Shown: positions 8,352-18,131, counted from the stretch's first letter. The stretch is DNA of 64,000 bases from Neisseria leonii (GCF_028776105.2 NZ_CP145606.1:186001-250000), one strand, 5' to 3'. The notes: generated by a model not told the origin, from the sequence alone. Made by a program: numbers and translations.

Positions 8352-8783
8352 TTACAAATCAAACGCTTCTATCACTTTAACATGCAGACGCACCTCAATA
8401 TTGCCACGCACGGCATTGGAATATGGGCAGACTTCGTGTGCCTTGGCAATGAGTTTTTTCGCCTCTTCTACACTCAATCCTTCCACCGTAATGGTAATAT
8501 CCAAATCCAAGCCAAATGCACCGTTTGGCTTTTGTCCAATACCGACCGCAACGGTCGTGCTGGATTTCTTGGGTACAATGCCCAAAGTTGGAGCAACATG
8601 GTTCATCGCACTGTCAAAACAGGCAGCATAACCCATGGCGAAGAGTTGCTCTGGGTTTGTGCCGACTTTGCCGTCCGTATTTTGAAAACCGACCAAATCA
8701 AAACCGATTGAACCATCATCTACTTGGGTGCGGCCGTCTCGTCCACCTGTGGCAGTGGCTGAAGTGTGGTAGAAAATTTTCAT
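8352..8783 (-). CDS. ohr: Organic hydroperoxide resistance protein (Ohr, OsmC superfamily)
   Basis: A 143-residue thiol peroxidase that reduces organic and lipid hydroperoxides in the cytoplasm using lipoyl-protein thiols. Both redox cysteines are visible: the first in YAACFDSAM at about residue 51 and the second in EVCPYSNAVRGN at about 117, with the catalytic arginine expected in the N-terminal strand. The start at 8783 is chosen because AAGGA lies just before it and the protein then begins MKIFYHTSATATGGRDG, typical for Ohr. Downstream of the ferritin-like gene in the same direction, with the OhrR regulator further upstream; together they form a peroxide-response module. Confidence 0.93.
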   Translation of the reverse strand: MKIFYHTSATATGGRDGRTQVDDGSIGFDLVGFQNTDGKVGTNPEQLFAMGYAACFDSAMNHVAPTLGIVPKKSSTTVAVGIGQKPNGAFGLDLDITITVEGLSVEEAKKLIAKAHEVCPYSNAVRGNIEVRLHVKVIEAFDL

Positions 8784-8828
8784 AGCATTTTCCTTATTTT
8801 GGATAAAATTTAGGTTAAAAATCAAAAC

Positions 8829-9281
8829 TTACATTCTTTTGGACAAATAAAGTGGCTCGCCCAGCTTTTCAAGCAAATTCAGCTCTTGTTCCAGCCAAGA
8901 CAAATGCTCTTCTTCATCTGCCAAAATCTCTTCAATCAAAATGCGTGTGGTTGCATCATTTTCATCGCTGGCAATTTTTGCCCACGCATTCAGCCCCACT
9001 CTGGCATTTTTTTGCAGTTCATAGTCGTTTTGCAGGGCTTCACGCAAATTTTTACCGATGTTGGGCTGCTTGACCGTAAAACTGATTTGACCGCCCAAAT
9101 CCAAAAGACGGTTTTGCAACTTGACAATCGTCTCTGGCTCATCGGCAATCTTACTTTCCATTTCGCTGGCAAGAAGACTTGCTCCGTCGGCTTCAATCAC
9201 GGCGACATGACTGCGGTGCTGAATGCTTGCCGACCAATAAATCGCCAACATTTCGTTTAATAACTCGTGGATTTTGTACAT
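8829..9281 (-). CDS. Ferritin-like protein
   Basis: A 150-residue all-helical protein with features of the ferritin/bacterioferritin-like superfamily, including a terminal helix ILADEEEHLSWLEQEL, an E-x-x-H type metal ligand motif, and an earlier helix with HRSHVAVIEADG. The full iron-ligand set of a true bacterioferritin is not obvious, so iron storage is not certain. It lies 45 bases upstream of ohr on the same strand, so it is likely co-transcribed and linked to oxidative stress. A likely OhrR-binding element is found upstream at 9323-9346. Confidence 0.7.
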   Translation of the reverse strand: MYKIHELLNEMLAIYWSASIQHRSHVAVIEADGASLLASEMESKIADEPETIVKLQNRLLDLGGQISFTVKQPNIGKNLREALQNDYELQKNARVGLNAWAKIASDENDATTRILIEEILADEEEHLSWLEQELNLLEKLGEPLYLSKRM

Positions 9282-9322
9282 GGAATTGCTCCTGTTTGTG
9301 GGTGAATGCGACTATTATAGTG

Positions 9323-9346
9323 TAAAATTAGATTGTGTGCAATATA
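9323..9346. promoter_or_regulatory. Candidate OhrR-binding site upstream of ferritin-like/ohr operon
   Basis: TAAAATTAGATTGTGTGCAA resembles the AT-rich inverted OhrR box and closely matches the element at 9866-9887 in front of ohrR itself. It lies about 45 bases from the start codon of the operon. Confidence 0.45.
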
Positions 9347-9407
9347 TTTTTGAAAAATATTTTTGGCAAAAAATCACCACTTATTTTAATAAGCGTCGGT
9401 TGTGTTA

Positions 9408-9824
9408 TCACACAGCCAATCTGCTGGCAATTTTTTGCAGCAGCTCCACTTCATCAGCCGTTAAATTCAGGCAGTCTGAAACTTGATTGGGAACATCAAC
9501 CGCTTGATGCTCCAACGCCCGCCCCTGATTGGTCAGAGAAATTTTGACACTGCGTTCATCATCTTTGCTTCGCACCCGCTCAATCAAGCCTTTGCTTTGC
9601 AAGCGTTTTAATAGCGGTGTCAGCGTGCCGCTGTCCAAGTGCAGTTTTTCGCCAATCTCACCCACGCTCATCTCGCCAAATTCCCACAACACCAGCATGA
9701 CCAAATATTGCGGATAAGTCAAATCAAGCTTATCCAAAAAAGGCGTATAACGGCGGGTGATTTGTTTGGAAATGGCATACAGCGGAAAACACAGTTGATT
9801 GCACAGTTTGAGTTGTTCGTACAT
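9408..9824 (-). CDS. ohrR: Organic peroxide sensor/repressor OhrR (MarR family)
   Basis: A 138-residue MarR-type repressor. The N-terminus LKLCNQLCFPLYAISKQITR holds the peroxide-sensing cysteine (probably Cys12 in NQLCFPLY; Cys8 is also present) as in OhrR proteins; oxidation releases the repressor from DNA. The winged helix includes HLDSGTLTPLLKRLQSKGLI and the wing RSKDDERSVKISLT. It is read leftward into the ferritin-like and ohr genes with about 125 bases between, so it likely represses both itself and that operon. The start ATG has no strong ribosome site but matches family length. Confidence 0.88.
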   Translation of the reverse strand: MYEQLKLCNQLCFPLYAISKQITRRYTPFLDKLDLTYPQYLVMLVLWEFGEMSVGEIGEKLHLDSGTLTPLLKRLQSKGLIERVRSKDDERSVKISLTNQGRALEHQAVDVPNQVSDCLNLTADEVELLQKIASRLAV

Positions 9825-9865
9825 GGGTTTGGTTTCTTAAAATGAAAAATATAATGATATTTTAT

Positions 9866-9887
9866 CATAAAATTAAATTGTGCAAAA
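9866..9887. promoter_or_regulatory. Candidate OhrR-binding site upstream of ohrR
   Basis: CATAAAATTAAATTGTGCAA lies about 45 bases upstream of the ohrR start and shares its core TAAAATTA-ATTGTG with the site at 9323-9346, consistent with autoregulation. Confidence 0.45.
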
Positions 9888-9901
9888 TAAGAATAAGCCG
9901 T

Positions 9902-9926
9902 CTGAAAATCATTTTAACAAAGCCAA
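9902..9926. repeat. 25-bp direct repeat, copy 2 (right of ohr cluster)
   Basis: Identical to 8275-8299. It is preceded by AAGCCGT so that it completes a Neisseria-type uptake word, whereas the other copy completes an AGCCTGAA-type word. Both copies are followed by an AAACACCGC hairpin. Confidence 0.8.
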
Positions 9927-9927
9927 T

Positions 9928-9966
9928 AAAAAACACCGCTTGCCTTTTGACTGACAAACGGTGTTT
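9928..9966 (-). terminator. Terminator after flavin monooxygenase gene
   Basis: AAACACCG pairs with CGGTGTTT; on the minus strand six T residues follow. It sits between ohrR and the end of the monooxygenase gene. Confidence 0.65.
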
Positions 9967-9974
9967 GGTTTTTC

Positions 9975-11333
9975 TTAATTTTTCAGCCCATACTGGTAGC
10001 TAACGCCCAAATGCTCTCTTAAAGTCTCGCCCTCGTAATCAGTGTGAAAAATCCCCCGCTGTTGCAGGATTGGCACAACTTTTTCTACAAAATCTTTGAC
10101 ACCCTGCTGGCTGTCGGGGGCGAGTGAAAAGCCGTCCACTGCCCCTGCTTTAAACCAGCGTTCCATAAAATCCGCCACATCTTCTGCCGTGCCGACCACC
10201 ACAGGGTGATAGTTAATTACGCCGTTGGCAACCACATCTTTGGGGCTTAATCCTTGTTTGATAAGCTCCACCGCACGCGGCGAACGAGGGTCGTGTGGGT
10301 GCGGCGTGGCTTGTGCTTGCAGTGGTTTTGGCAGTGGCTTATCAATATCCACATTCAGCAAATTAACCCCAATCATCGCCGATAAATAGTGGATTTGTCC
10401 GTAAAATTCCTCATCGCTCATAAAACCAAGCAACTCGTGGCGACGAGCAAGGGCTTGTTCGTAACTGTCGCCAATAGTGAACATAAAGCCACCAAACATA
10501 TTGATTTCATTGGGATTTCTGCCGTGCTGTATCGCACTTTGTTTTAAGCGGTGGCGGTAGGCTCGGGCTTCTGCAATCGTAAACGGATTGGCATAAACAC
10601 CACTGGCAAATCTGCCCGCCAATTCAATCCCTTCAGGGCTTGGACCTGCCTGAAAAATCGGTGGTTGCCCTTGTGGCGTAGCAGGAATTGGCAACGCCCC
10701 TTTCACTTGATAATACTTGCCGACAAAATTCGCTGGCTGAATTTGGCTCATATCGGCAAACACGCCTGTGGTTTTGTCAGTGATATAAGCATTTTCACCA
10801 AAACTGCCCCACAGCGTTTGTACTGCTTCCACCATTTCGTGAGCCATTTCGTAGCGTGTCGTGGTATCAGGCAACGGCTGGTTGCCAAAATTATAGGCAG
10901 TTTGTGGCGTGCCTGTGGTTACCGCATTCCAACCGACACGCCCACCGCTTAATATGTCCAGCGTTTTTAATTGGCGAGCCAAATTGTAAGGCAGGTTGTA
11001 AGTGGTGGAGAAAGTTGCCACCAAGCCGATTTTTTGAGTATGCGTGGCAACCGCAGAAAAGATGGTCATCGGTTCCATCACGAACATCGGTGATTTTCTG
11101 GAAAAATCGCCCTGAACCCCAGCCCCGCTCATTGAGGGCGTATCGGCAATAAATAGCGTGTGGATTTTGCCTTTTTCAGCAATTTGGGCAAGACGGATAT
11201 ACTGGTCAATATCGGTATACGCCCGTTCATTGCTATCAGCAAGCCGCCAAGCGTAGGATTCGTTACCATAACCCGTTACAAACATCATCGCCAATTTCAT
11301 CTGCTTGTTTGTGTTGTCTAAATAATCGTTCAT
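9975..11333 (-). CDS. FMN-dependent monooxygenase, NtaA/SnaA/DszA type
   Basis: A 452-residue flavin-dependent oxygenase of the bacterial luciferase-like superfamily, using reduced FMN from a separate reductase. Family marks are the N-terminal KLAMMFVTGYGNESYAWR, the segment EPMTIFSAVATHTQKIGLVA, the NLARQLKTLDILSGGRVGWN block at about 120-140, and the late QPPIFQAGPSPEG and VVGTAEDVADFMERWF. Relatives attack nitrilotriacetate, dibenzothiophene sulfone or pristinamycin precursors; the substrate here is unknown. No flavin reductase gene is adjacent. Monocistronic, leftward, within the AT-rich island. Confidence 0.85.
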   Translation of the reverse strand: MNDYLDNTNKQMKLAMMFVTGYGNESYAWRLADSNERAYTDIDQYIRLAQIAEKGKIHTLFIADTPSMSGAGVQGDFSRKSPMFVMEPMTIFSAVATHTQKIGLVATFSTTYNLPYNLARQLKTLDILSGGRVGWNAVTTGTPQTAYNFGNQPLPDTTTRYEMAHEMVEAVQTLWGSFGENAYITDKTTGVFADMSQIQPANFVGKYYQVKGALPIPATPQGQPPIFQAGPSPEGIELAGRFASGVYANPFTIAEARAYRHRLKQSAIQHGRNPNEINMFGGFMFTIGDSYEQALARRHELLGFMSDEEFYGQIHYLSAMIGVNLLNVDIDKPLPKPLQAQATPHPHDPRSPRAVELIKQGLSPKDVVANGVINYHPVVVGTAEDVADFMERWFKAGAVDGFSLAPDSQQGVKDFVEKVVPILQQRGIFHTDYEGETLREHLGVSYQYGLKN

Positions 11334-11701
11334 TTGCGTTGTCCTTCATTTGGAAATTTAATGCCAATATAACAACGCAATAATGAAATTTAAATAGCGA
11401 TTTTTGGAATGTTATTTTTCAAATTAGGAAAATAAATCAGTCGAATTTTCAGCATTGCAAAAGCCGCCCGAAAACACTTTTCAGACGGCATTTTTGGATA
11501 ACTTCACCACAATCCTCCCCATCTGCTGATTATTTGTCCTATTTTTCCAAATCTAACCATCTCATCAAAGAAAAAACTACCAATTTCAGGCTGCAACCAA
11601 CCGATTACCAAACCATCAAACACAAATTAAAACAAATTTATTCCGAAATATAGATTAAAATAGCAAAAGCAGTAACTTATCTTTCATATTTGGAAAAAAT
11701 T
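11334..11701. other. Intergenic stretch between monooxygenase and LysR remnant
   Basis: About 370 AT-rich bases that should hold two divergent promoters. A hairpin at about 11459-11494 joins a damaged word GCCGCCCGAAAA to a normal reversed uptake word TTTTCAGACGGCAT followed by TTTT. A lone TTTCAGGCTGCA lies near 11586. No coding signal seen. Confidence 0.5.
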
Positions 11702-11884
11702 ATGGACTTAAACAACCTCCGCCTATTTGTCGCGATTGTGCAAACAGGCAGTTTGTCGGCAACCAGCGAAAAATTAGGCGTGCCGATTGCGACCATCAGC
11801 CGCCGTTTGAGCGAATTGGAACAGGCGTTGCATACGCAACTGCTTGACCGTTCCAAAAAAGGGGCGAAGCCAACAATGGCAGAT
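11702..11884 (+). pseudogene. LysR-family regulator, N-terminal stump
   Basis: The reading frame begins MDLNNLRLFVAIVQTGSLSA and continues through a classic LysR winged helix (EKLGVPIATISRRLSELEQA, then LLDRSKKGAKPT), about 57 residues. A full LysR protein is about 300 residues; the effector domain is absent. The frame runs into the palindrome at 11892-11911 and stops at 11932. It is divergent from the flavin monooxygenase, the usual position for its regulator, so the neighbour has probably lost its control gene. Confidence 0.8.
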
Positions 11885-11888
11885 CGAG

Positions 11889-12013
11889 TAGGTCGGATTT
11901 TTAAATCCGACAAACAATATCCAATCATGTAAAAGCAGTATGGGTCTTCATTTGCAGTCTGAATTGGTAAAACATTTACATGGAAAAAGTCGGATACGAG
12001 TATCCGACCTACT
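11889..12013. repeat. Paired GTCGGAT palindromes closing the island
   Basis: GTCGGATTTTTAAATCCGAC (11892-11911) and GTCGGATACGAGTATCCGAC (11989-12008) are perfect palindromes with 9-bp arms and two-base centres, 97 bases centre to centre. GTAGG precedes the first and CCTAC follows the second, so the pair is bounded by inverted GTAGG. The two arm types are the same two seen alternating in the array at 56573-56928. The LysR stump ends at the first. Confidence 0.75.
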
Positions 12014-13457
<1,444 letters not shown>

Positions 13458-13565
13458 GATTCGGCTGAATCCGCCGAAGGCTGTCTGAAACTGAAAGCGC
13501 AGCGGATGATTCCGGCCATGGGCGGTGCAAACAGGGCAGAGTGCCGGCAAACCGTGCCGCCGGTT

Positions 13566-13604
13566 CAGAGGCCGTCTGAAATAGTGGCTTTCAGACGGCC
13601 TCTG
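13566..13604. terminator. Bidirectional terminator made of inverted uptake sequences
   Basis: CAGAGGCCGTCTGAAA faces its exact reverse complement with a seven-base loop. It lies between the convergent obgE and peroxiredoxin genes. Confidence 0.75.
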
Positions 13605-13665
13605 TTGCGGGGTGAAAAAACGGAACGGGTTGCCCGTTCCGTTTCATTTGCTGATGTCCGGCAGA

Positions 13666-14283
13666 TTACAGTTTGTCGGCCGATTCAGACAAATAAGCAG
13701 CCACGCCTTGCGCGTCGGCTTTCATGCCTTTGTCGCCTTTGTTCCAGCCGGCCGGGCACACTTCGCCGTGCTCTTCGGTAAATTGCAGCGCGTCCACCAT
13801 GCGCAGCATTTCGTCCACATTGCGGCCCAGTGGCAGGTTGTTTACCACTTGGTGCTGTACGATGCCGTTTTTGTCGATCAGGAACGAGCCGCGGAACGCC
13901 ACGCCGCCTTCGCTTTCCACATCGTAGGCTTTGGCCAGCTCGTGTGCCACGTCGGCCACCATGGTGAATTTCACCGGGCCGATACCGCCTTCGTTGACCG
14001 GCGTGTTGCGCCATGCGGCGTGGGTGAACTGGCTGTCGATGGAAACGGAGAATACTTCGACATTGCGTTTTTTAAACTCTTCCACGCGTTTGTCGTGGGC
14101 AATGATTTCAGACGGGCACACAAAAGTGAAGTCCAGCGGATAGAAGAAAACCACGGCATATTTGCCTTTGGCCGCTTCGGCGAAGCTGAAATTATCGACA
14201 ACTTCGCCGCTGCCCAGAACGGCAGAGAATTTTTTGTCGGCATCATGGAAAAACGGGGCGGGTTTGCTGACTAAAACAGCCAT
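13666..14283 (-). CDS. 2-Cys peroxiredoxin (AhpC/Prx1 type)
   Basis: A 205-residue cytoplasmic peroxidase for hydrogen peroxide and organic peroxides. The peroxidatic cysteine is in PLDFTFVCPSEI (about Cys49) and the resolving cysteine in HGEVCPAGW (about Cys169), the arrangement of typical 2-Cys peroxiredoxins. Start 14283 is preferred because GGAG lies eight bases upstream and the protein then starts MAVLVSKPAPFF; an earlier in-frame ATG at 14364 would add an unlikely leader. No ahpF reductase is adjacent, so thioredoxin or another donor probably recycles it. Confidence 0.93.
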   Translation of the reverse strand: MAVLVSKPAPFFHDADKKFSAVLGSGEVVDNFSFAEAAKGKYAVVFFYPLDFTFVCPSEIIAHDKRVEEFKKRNVEVFSVSIDSQFTHAAWRNTPVNEGGIGPVKFTMVADVAHELAKAYDVESEGGVAFRGSFLIDKNGIVQHQVVNNLPLGRNVDEMLRMVDALQFTEEHGEVCPAGWNKGDKGMKADAQGVAAYLSESADKL

Positions 14284-14433
14284 CGGAAAACTCCTTATTG
14301 ATGAATGTGGGAAAGGCTCCGGCACGGCCGGAAACCGCTCTATTGTATGCCGAATCGGCGGCAAAGGTAAACCGTTTGCCGCACCGTATGCTACAATCCC
14401 CCAACCAAATCCGAAACCGGCAGGAACCCGGCA

Positions 14434-14880
14434 ATGAATGTTACCGTATGCCCGCTCTCGTCCGAATATGAAGCAGAATGGCTGCCTTTATGGCAGGCTT
14501 ATCTCGATTTTTACCATGCCGCATTGAGCAGGGAAACCGCCGCCGCCACATGGCGGCGCATCATGCAGTCGGCCGATATAAAGGGTTTTGGCGCCTTCGA
14601 TGCCTATAACCGGCTGGTGGGGTTTGCGCATATCGTTATCCACCCGAATACTTGGAACATCGGCAAATGCTGCTATCTTGAAGACTTATTCGTTGCCGAG
14701 GACTGTCGCAGGCAAGGCGTGGCACGCAGCCTGATCGAAGCCGTTTACCGCTTTGCCGAAACAGAAAAGCTCAACCGCGTATATTGGGTAGCCGATAAAA
14801 ACAACACGGCCGCGCAGGCACTCTATAACCAAATGGCAAACCAAACCGCTATGGTGCAGTATCGGAAAGACTTTCCTTAA
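14434..14880 (+). CDS. GNAT-family N-acetyltransferase
   Basis: A 148-residue acetyl-CoA-dependent acyltransferase. The acetyl-CoA-binding motif A is clear: YLEDLFVAEDCRRQGVARSL, with Q-x-x-G-x-A at about 95-100, followed by a helix and the strand VYWVAD and the final ANQTAMVQYRKDF. The substrate cannot be told; the family includes protein, amine and antibiotic acetylases. It stands divergent from the peroxiredoxin and is followed by an uptake-sequence hairpin. Confidence 0.88.
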   Translation: MNVTVCPLSSEYEAEWLPLWQAYLDFYHAALSRETAAATWRRIMQSADIKGFGAFDAYNRLVGFAHIVIHPNTWNIGKCCYLEDLFVAEDCRRQGVARSLIEAVYRFAETEKLNRVYWVADKNNTAAQALYNQMANQTAMVQYRKDFP

Positions 14881-14897
14881 CGGATAAGGTTAAACCT

Positions 14898-14927
14898 CAG
14901 GCCGTCTGAAACTTTTCAGACGGCCTG
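14898..14927. terminator. Inverted uptake-sequence hairpin after GNAT gene
   Basis: CAGGCCGTCTGAAA faces TTTCAGACGGCCTG with a two-base loop. Likely terminator. Confidence 0.65.
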
Positions 14928-14962
14928 CGTAAAAAGTATTTCCAAACCCAAGAAAGCCGAAC

Positions 14963-15334
14963 ATGAAAAAAATCATGCCCGCCCTGCTTGCCGCCGCACT
15001 GGCAGCCTGCACGTCTTTACTGTTTGAAACCGAGCCTGTAACCGGCGGCGGCCGCGATGCGCACGGCTGTATTCCTTCTGCCGGTTACCGCTGGTCGGTG
15101 CTGAAACAGCAGTGTATACAGCCGTTCGACCGGCCCGACATTGAGGCAGCCGACCCCGATAACGACACGCTGGCAGTATATGCCGTTTTGTCGGACGACA
15201 AATCCCGCGCCGAAATTTTCGCGGCGGGCATCGCGGAAAATACGGTTTTGGAAAGCGTGAAAGGCGGCTACGTTTCACGCGACGGTACAATCCGACTATT
15301 GCGCGGGCAGGGCGGCTGGCGGTTGGTCAAATAA
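14963..15334 (+). CDS. Small lipoprotein of unknown function
   Basis: A 123-residue protein with a lipoprotein signal: MKKIMPALLAAALAACTS puts the lipidated cysteine at about residue 16. Two further cysteines (in GCIPSAGYRW and QQCIQPF) could form a disulfide. The C-terminal half has strand-like segments ending RLLRGQGGWRLVK. I do not recognise a named family. It may be anchored to the outer membrane. It is transcribed with cysS but separated by about 100 bases. Confidence 0.7.
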   Translation: MKKIMPALLAAALAACTSLLFETEPVTGGGRDAHGCIPSAGYRWSVLKQQCIQPFDRPDIEAADPDNDTLAVYAVLSDDKSRAEIFAAGIAENTVLESVKGGYVSRDGTIRLLRGQGGWRLVK

Positions 15335-15436
15335 GGTGTGCCTTTAACTGTATTCTGCCCCGATCAGGCCGTCTGAACATGGCCGTGATGCCGGTTCCCG
15401 ATTGATATTCCAGAAAAAACGATTTAAAGAAAAACC

Positions 15437-16849
15437 ATGCTGACTGTTTACAATACGCTTACCCGTCAAAAAGAAAAATTTGTTCCGATCGATGCCGAAA
15501 ACGTGCGTATGTATGTTTGCGGTATGACGGTATATGACTACTGCCATCTCGGCCATGCCCGCGTGATGGTGGTGTTCGATATGGTTGCCCGCTGGCTGCG
15601 GGCGCAGGGCTATCCGCTCACGTATGTGCGCAATATCACGGATATTGACGACAAAATCATCGCCCGCGCCGCTGAAAACGGCGAAACCATCGGCGAATTG
15701 ACCGCGCGCTTTATCCGCGCGATGCACGAAGATGCCGATGCGCTGGGTGTGTTGCGTCCCGATGCCGAGCCGAAAGCCACCGAACACGTCAGTCAGATGA
15801 TTGCCATGATTGAGCAGCTGATTGCCAACGGCAAAGCCTATCCGGCGGACAACGGCGATGTTTATTACGCGGTGCGCGAGTTTGCCGCCTACGGCCAGTT
15901 GTCCGGCAAATCCTTGGACGATCTGCGTGCGGGCGAGCGGGTGGAAGTAGACAGCTTTAAACGCGACCCGCTGGATTTTGTGCTGTGGAAGGCGGCCAAA
16001 CCCAATGAAGCCGATTTTTGGGACAGTCCGTGGGGCAAGGGCCGGCCGGGTTGGCATATTGAGTGTTCCGCCATGGGGGAAGAGTTGTTCGGCAAGGTGT
16101 TCGATATTCACGGCGGCGGGGCGGATTTGCAGTTTCCGCACCATGAAAACGAAATCGCGCAGAGCGTGGGCGCGCACGGCGGTGTCTGCGGTCACAGTCA
16201 TGCGGGGAAAACCGTAGCCAGCCATGTCCAATATTGGCTGCATAACGGCTTTATCCGTGTGGACGGCGAAAAAATGTCCAAATCGCTCGGCAACTTCTTT
16301 ACCATCCGCGATGTGCTGCAACAATACGATCCCGAAGTGGTGCGTTTCTTTATCCTGCGCGCGCATTACCGCAGCCCGCTGAACTATTCCGATGCCCATC
16401 TTGATGATGCCAAAGGTGCGCTGACCCGTCTGTACACCGCATTGAACAATACGCCGCCTGCCGAAATTGCGGTTTGCGGGGAGACGAATGACTATACCCG
16501 CCGTTTTTACGCCGCAATGAACGATGATTTCGGTACGGTGGAAGCGGTGGCGGTGCTGTTTGATTTGGCGGGTGAAGTGAATAAAACCCGCGATGCGCAG
16601 TTGGCCGGCTGTTTGAAGGCTTTGGGTGGCATGATGGGGCTGCTGCAACGCGAACCGTCGGTATTTTTGCAGGGCGGCGGTATTTCAGACGGCCTCTCCG
16701 GCGAAGCGGTCGAAGCCTTAATCGAACAGCGCAGGCAGGCACGTGCGGAGAAAAATTGGGCAGAGTCCGACCGTATCCGCGATTTGCTCGCCGAATCCGG
16801 TATCATGGTGGAGGATAAAAACGGCACGACGACTTGGCGGCGTGTCTGA
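15437..16849 (+). CDS. cysS: Cysteinyl-tRNA synthetase
   Basis: A 470-residue class I synthetase that charges tRNA-Cys. The HIGH motif appears as HLGH at 37-40 with the zinc cysteine Cys28 in [10 protein letters not shown]; other zinc ligands lie in the segment WHIECSAMG and FPHHENE. KMSKS is at 279-283. The C-terminal anticodon-binding region ends with [18 protein letters not shown] as in family members. Length is normal. A terminator hairpin follows at 16867-16898. Confidence 0.98.
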   Translation: MLTVYNTLTRQKEKFVPIDAENVRMYVCGMTVYDYCHLGHARVMVVFDMVARWLRAQGYPLTYVRNITDIDDKIIARAAENGETIGELTARFIRAMHEDADALGVLRPDAEPKATEHVSQMIAMIEQLIANGKAYPADNGDVYYAVREFAAYGQLSGKSLDDLRAGERVEVDSFKRDPLDFVLWKAAKPNEADFWDSPWGKGRPGWHIECSAMGEELFGKVFDIHGGGADLQFPHHENEIAQSVGAHGGVCGHSHAGKTVASHVQYWLHNGFIRVDGEKMSKSLGNFFTIRDVLQQYDPEVVRFFILRAHYRSPLNYSDAHLDDAKGALTRLYTALNNTPPAEIAVCGETNDYTRRFYAAMNDDFGTVEAVAVLFDLAGEVNKTRDAQLAGCLKALGGMMGLLQREPSVFLQGGGISDGLSGEAVEALIEQRRQARAEKNWAESDRIRDLLAESGIMVEDKNGTTTWRRV

Positions 16850-16866
16850 GGGCGGGGTTTTTATGG

Positions 16867-16898
16867 TCAGCCGGATTTTTCAATCCGGCTGATTTTTT
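16867..16898 (+). terminator. Terminator after cysS
   Basis: TCAGCCGGATT pairs with AATCCGGCTGA, loop TTTC, then six T residues. Confidence 0.8.
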
Positions 16899-17125
16899 AC
16901 CTGATTCCTATTTGTTTGCCCGTTTTGCTTTCCGGCCGTTTTCAGACGGCCGGGGGTACAGGGTATGGCGGGGCGGATTTCTGCCCGATGTCTGCTTATC
17001 CGTTTCCGAGTCCCGGCGGTTTGGGCGGAATCTGTCATACAGGCCGTCTGAAAACCGCAGGTAGGGGCAGGGCAGAGACATGAATCCGATACTCGAAGCG
17101 AGGTATGCCCTGTTTTCGATCCAAT

Positions 17126-17155
17126 AAAAAAGACCGCATCAGGCGGTCTTTTTTG
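17126..17155 (-). terminator. Terminator after rpmE
   Basis: AAAAAAGACCGC pairs with GCGGTCTTTTTT; symmetrical, so it works in both directions. It lies just past the rpmE stop codon. Confidence 0.8.
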
Positions 17156-17165
17156 TCGTCGGCAA

Positions 17166-17381
17166 TCAGCGTTTGAACATATTGCCGTATTTTTGATTAA
17201 ACTTGTCCACGCGGCCGGCGGTATCGACAATTTTTTGTTTGCCGGTGTAGAAAGGATGGCACTCGGAGCATACCTCGATATTGAAGTCGGTTTTGCTCAT
17301 GGCGGATTTGGTGGCAAATTTGTTACCGCAGGAGCAGGTAACGTTTACTTCGTGGTAGTCGGGGTGAATACCTTGTTTCAT
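17166..17381 (-). CDS. rpmE: 50S ribosomal protein L31 (zinc-binding form)
   Basis: A 71-residue protein of the large ribosomal subunit. It is the zinc-containing form: four cysteines in CSCGNKF (residues 16 and 18) and CSECHPF (about 38 and 41) make the zinc ribbon. The end [14 protein letters not shown] is typical. Stands alone, with a strong bidirectional terminator downstream. Under zinc limitation many bacteria replace it with a zinc-free copy, not seen here. Confidence 0.97.
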   Translation of the reverse strand: MKQGIHPDYHEVNVTCSCGNKFATKSAMSKTDFNIEVCSECHPFYTGKQKIVDTAGRVDKFNQKYGNMFKR

Positions 17382-17862
17382 AACGGTTTCCTTTTCAATT
17401 GGCGGGCATAGGGGTTGTGCCTATGCTTCATGGATCCTGTCGGGCAGGCTAAGTTTTGAATTATCGCAAACTATCGCTGTTCTGGCAAGTGGAAGGTGTG
17501 CCGACGCCGGGAGGAGGCTGGCCGGTCGGGGTGGGTACGTAATGTTTGATTGTGTAAAGACTCAGGGTAGGCCGTCTGAATCCACTTTATAGATTGTTAA
17601 TTTGTTATTTTAAGCTCGTTAATTTATTTTTTAATATAAATCAAAGTTATGATGGTTTGATTTTTGATGAATGGAGGGTGTTTATTTAATAAATTATCAA
17701 AAAAACTGTGCGGAAAACGGCGGTTTTGTGCTTGCAAAGGTGTTAATTTATGTTATGCTGATTTCGCGAACGGTGTATGCCGTTCAAGTAGAAAATAGTC
17801 TGCTGCTTCCTGCGGGCGGCCGCTGTGAAGTTTGTTTTCAGAATGAATTGAAGGAGACGGAA
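17382..17862. other. Intergenic region between rpmE and the symporter operon
   Basis: About 480 bases with divergent promoters expected. The rpmE-proximal half is GC-rich; the part from about 17580 to 17760 is AT-rich (TTAATTTATTTTTTAATATAAATC) and likely carries the promoter of the symporter operon. A single AGGCCGTCTGAA lies at about 17570. An open frame begins at 17671 but has no ribosome site, so I treat it as leader. Confidence 0.4.
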
Positions 17863-18126
17863 ATGACGACGGAGAAGCATGTTCAGGAGGCATATTGGCG
17901 CGCCAATATCCGCCTGATTGTCATCTGTTTGGTTCTTTGGGCATTGTGCTCGCACGGCTTTGCCATCTGGCTGCGCCCGCTGCTTTCGGGTATTACGTTC
18001 AGCGGTGTCGATTTGGGCTTTTGGTTCGGCCAGCAGGGTTCGATTTTGTCGTTTATCGCACTGATTTTCTTTTATGCGTGGCGCATGAATAAAATCGAAG
18101 AGCAGTTCGGCGTTGCAGAGGAGTGA
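17863..18126 (+). CDS. DUF4212 small subunit of sodium:solute symporter
   Basis: An 87-residue membrane protein with two hydrophobic helices (LIVICLVLWALCSHGFAIWL and ILSFIALIFFYAWRM), typical of the small partner proteins encoded directly before ActP-like symporters. Start 17863 is preferred because AAGGAG lies nine bases before it. Six bases separate its stop from the symporter ATG, and the symporter ribosome site lies inside its last codons, so the pair is translationally linked. Confidence 0.85.
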   Translation: MTTEKHVQEAYWRANIRLIVICLVLWALCSHGFAIWLRPLLSGITFSGVDLGFWFGQQGSILSFIALIFFYAWRMNKIEEQFGVAEE

Positions 18127-18131
18127 TTGCC

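Noticed and set aside
15344..16648. Long minus-strand frame opposite cysS
   Set aside because: Fully overlaps a certain essential gene; composition is that of a shadow frame.
17671..17862. N-terminal extension of the DUF4212 gene
   Set aside because: No ribosome site at 17671 and the family protein starts at 17863 with AAGGAG.
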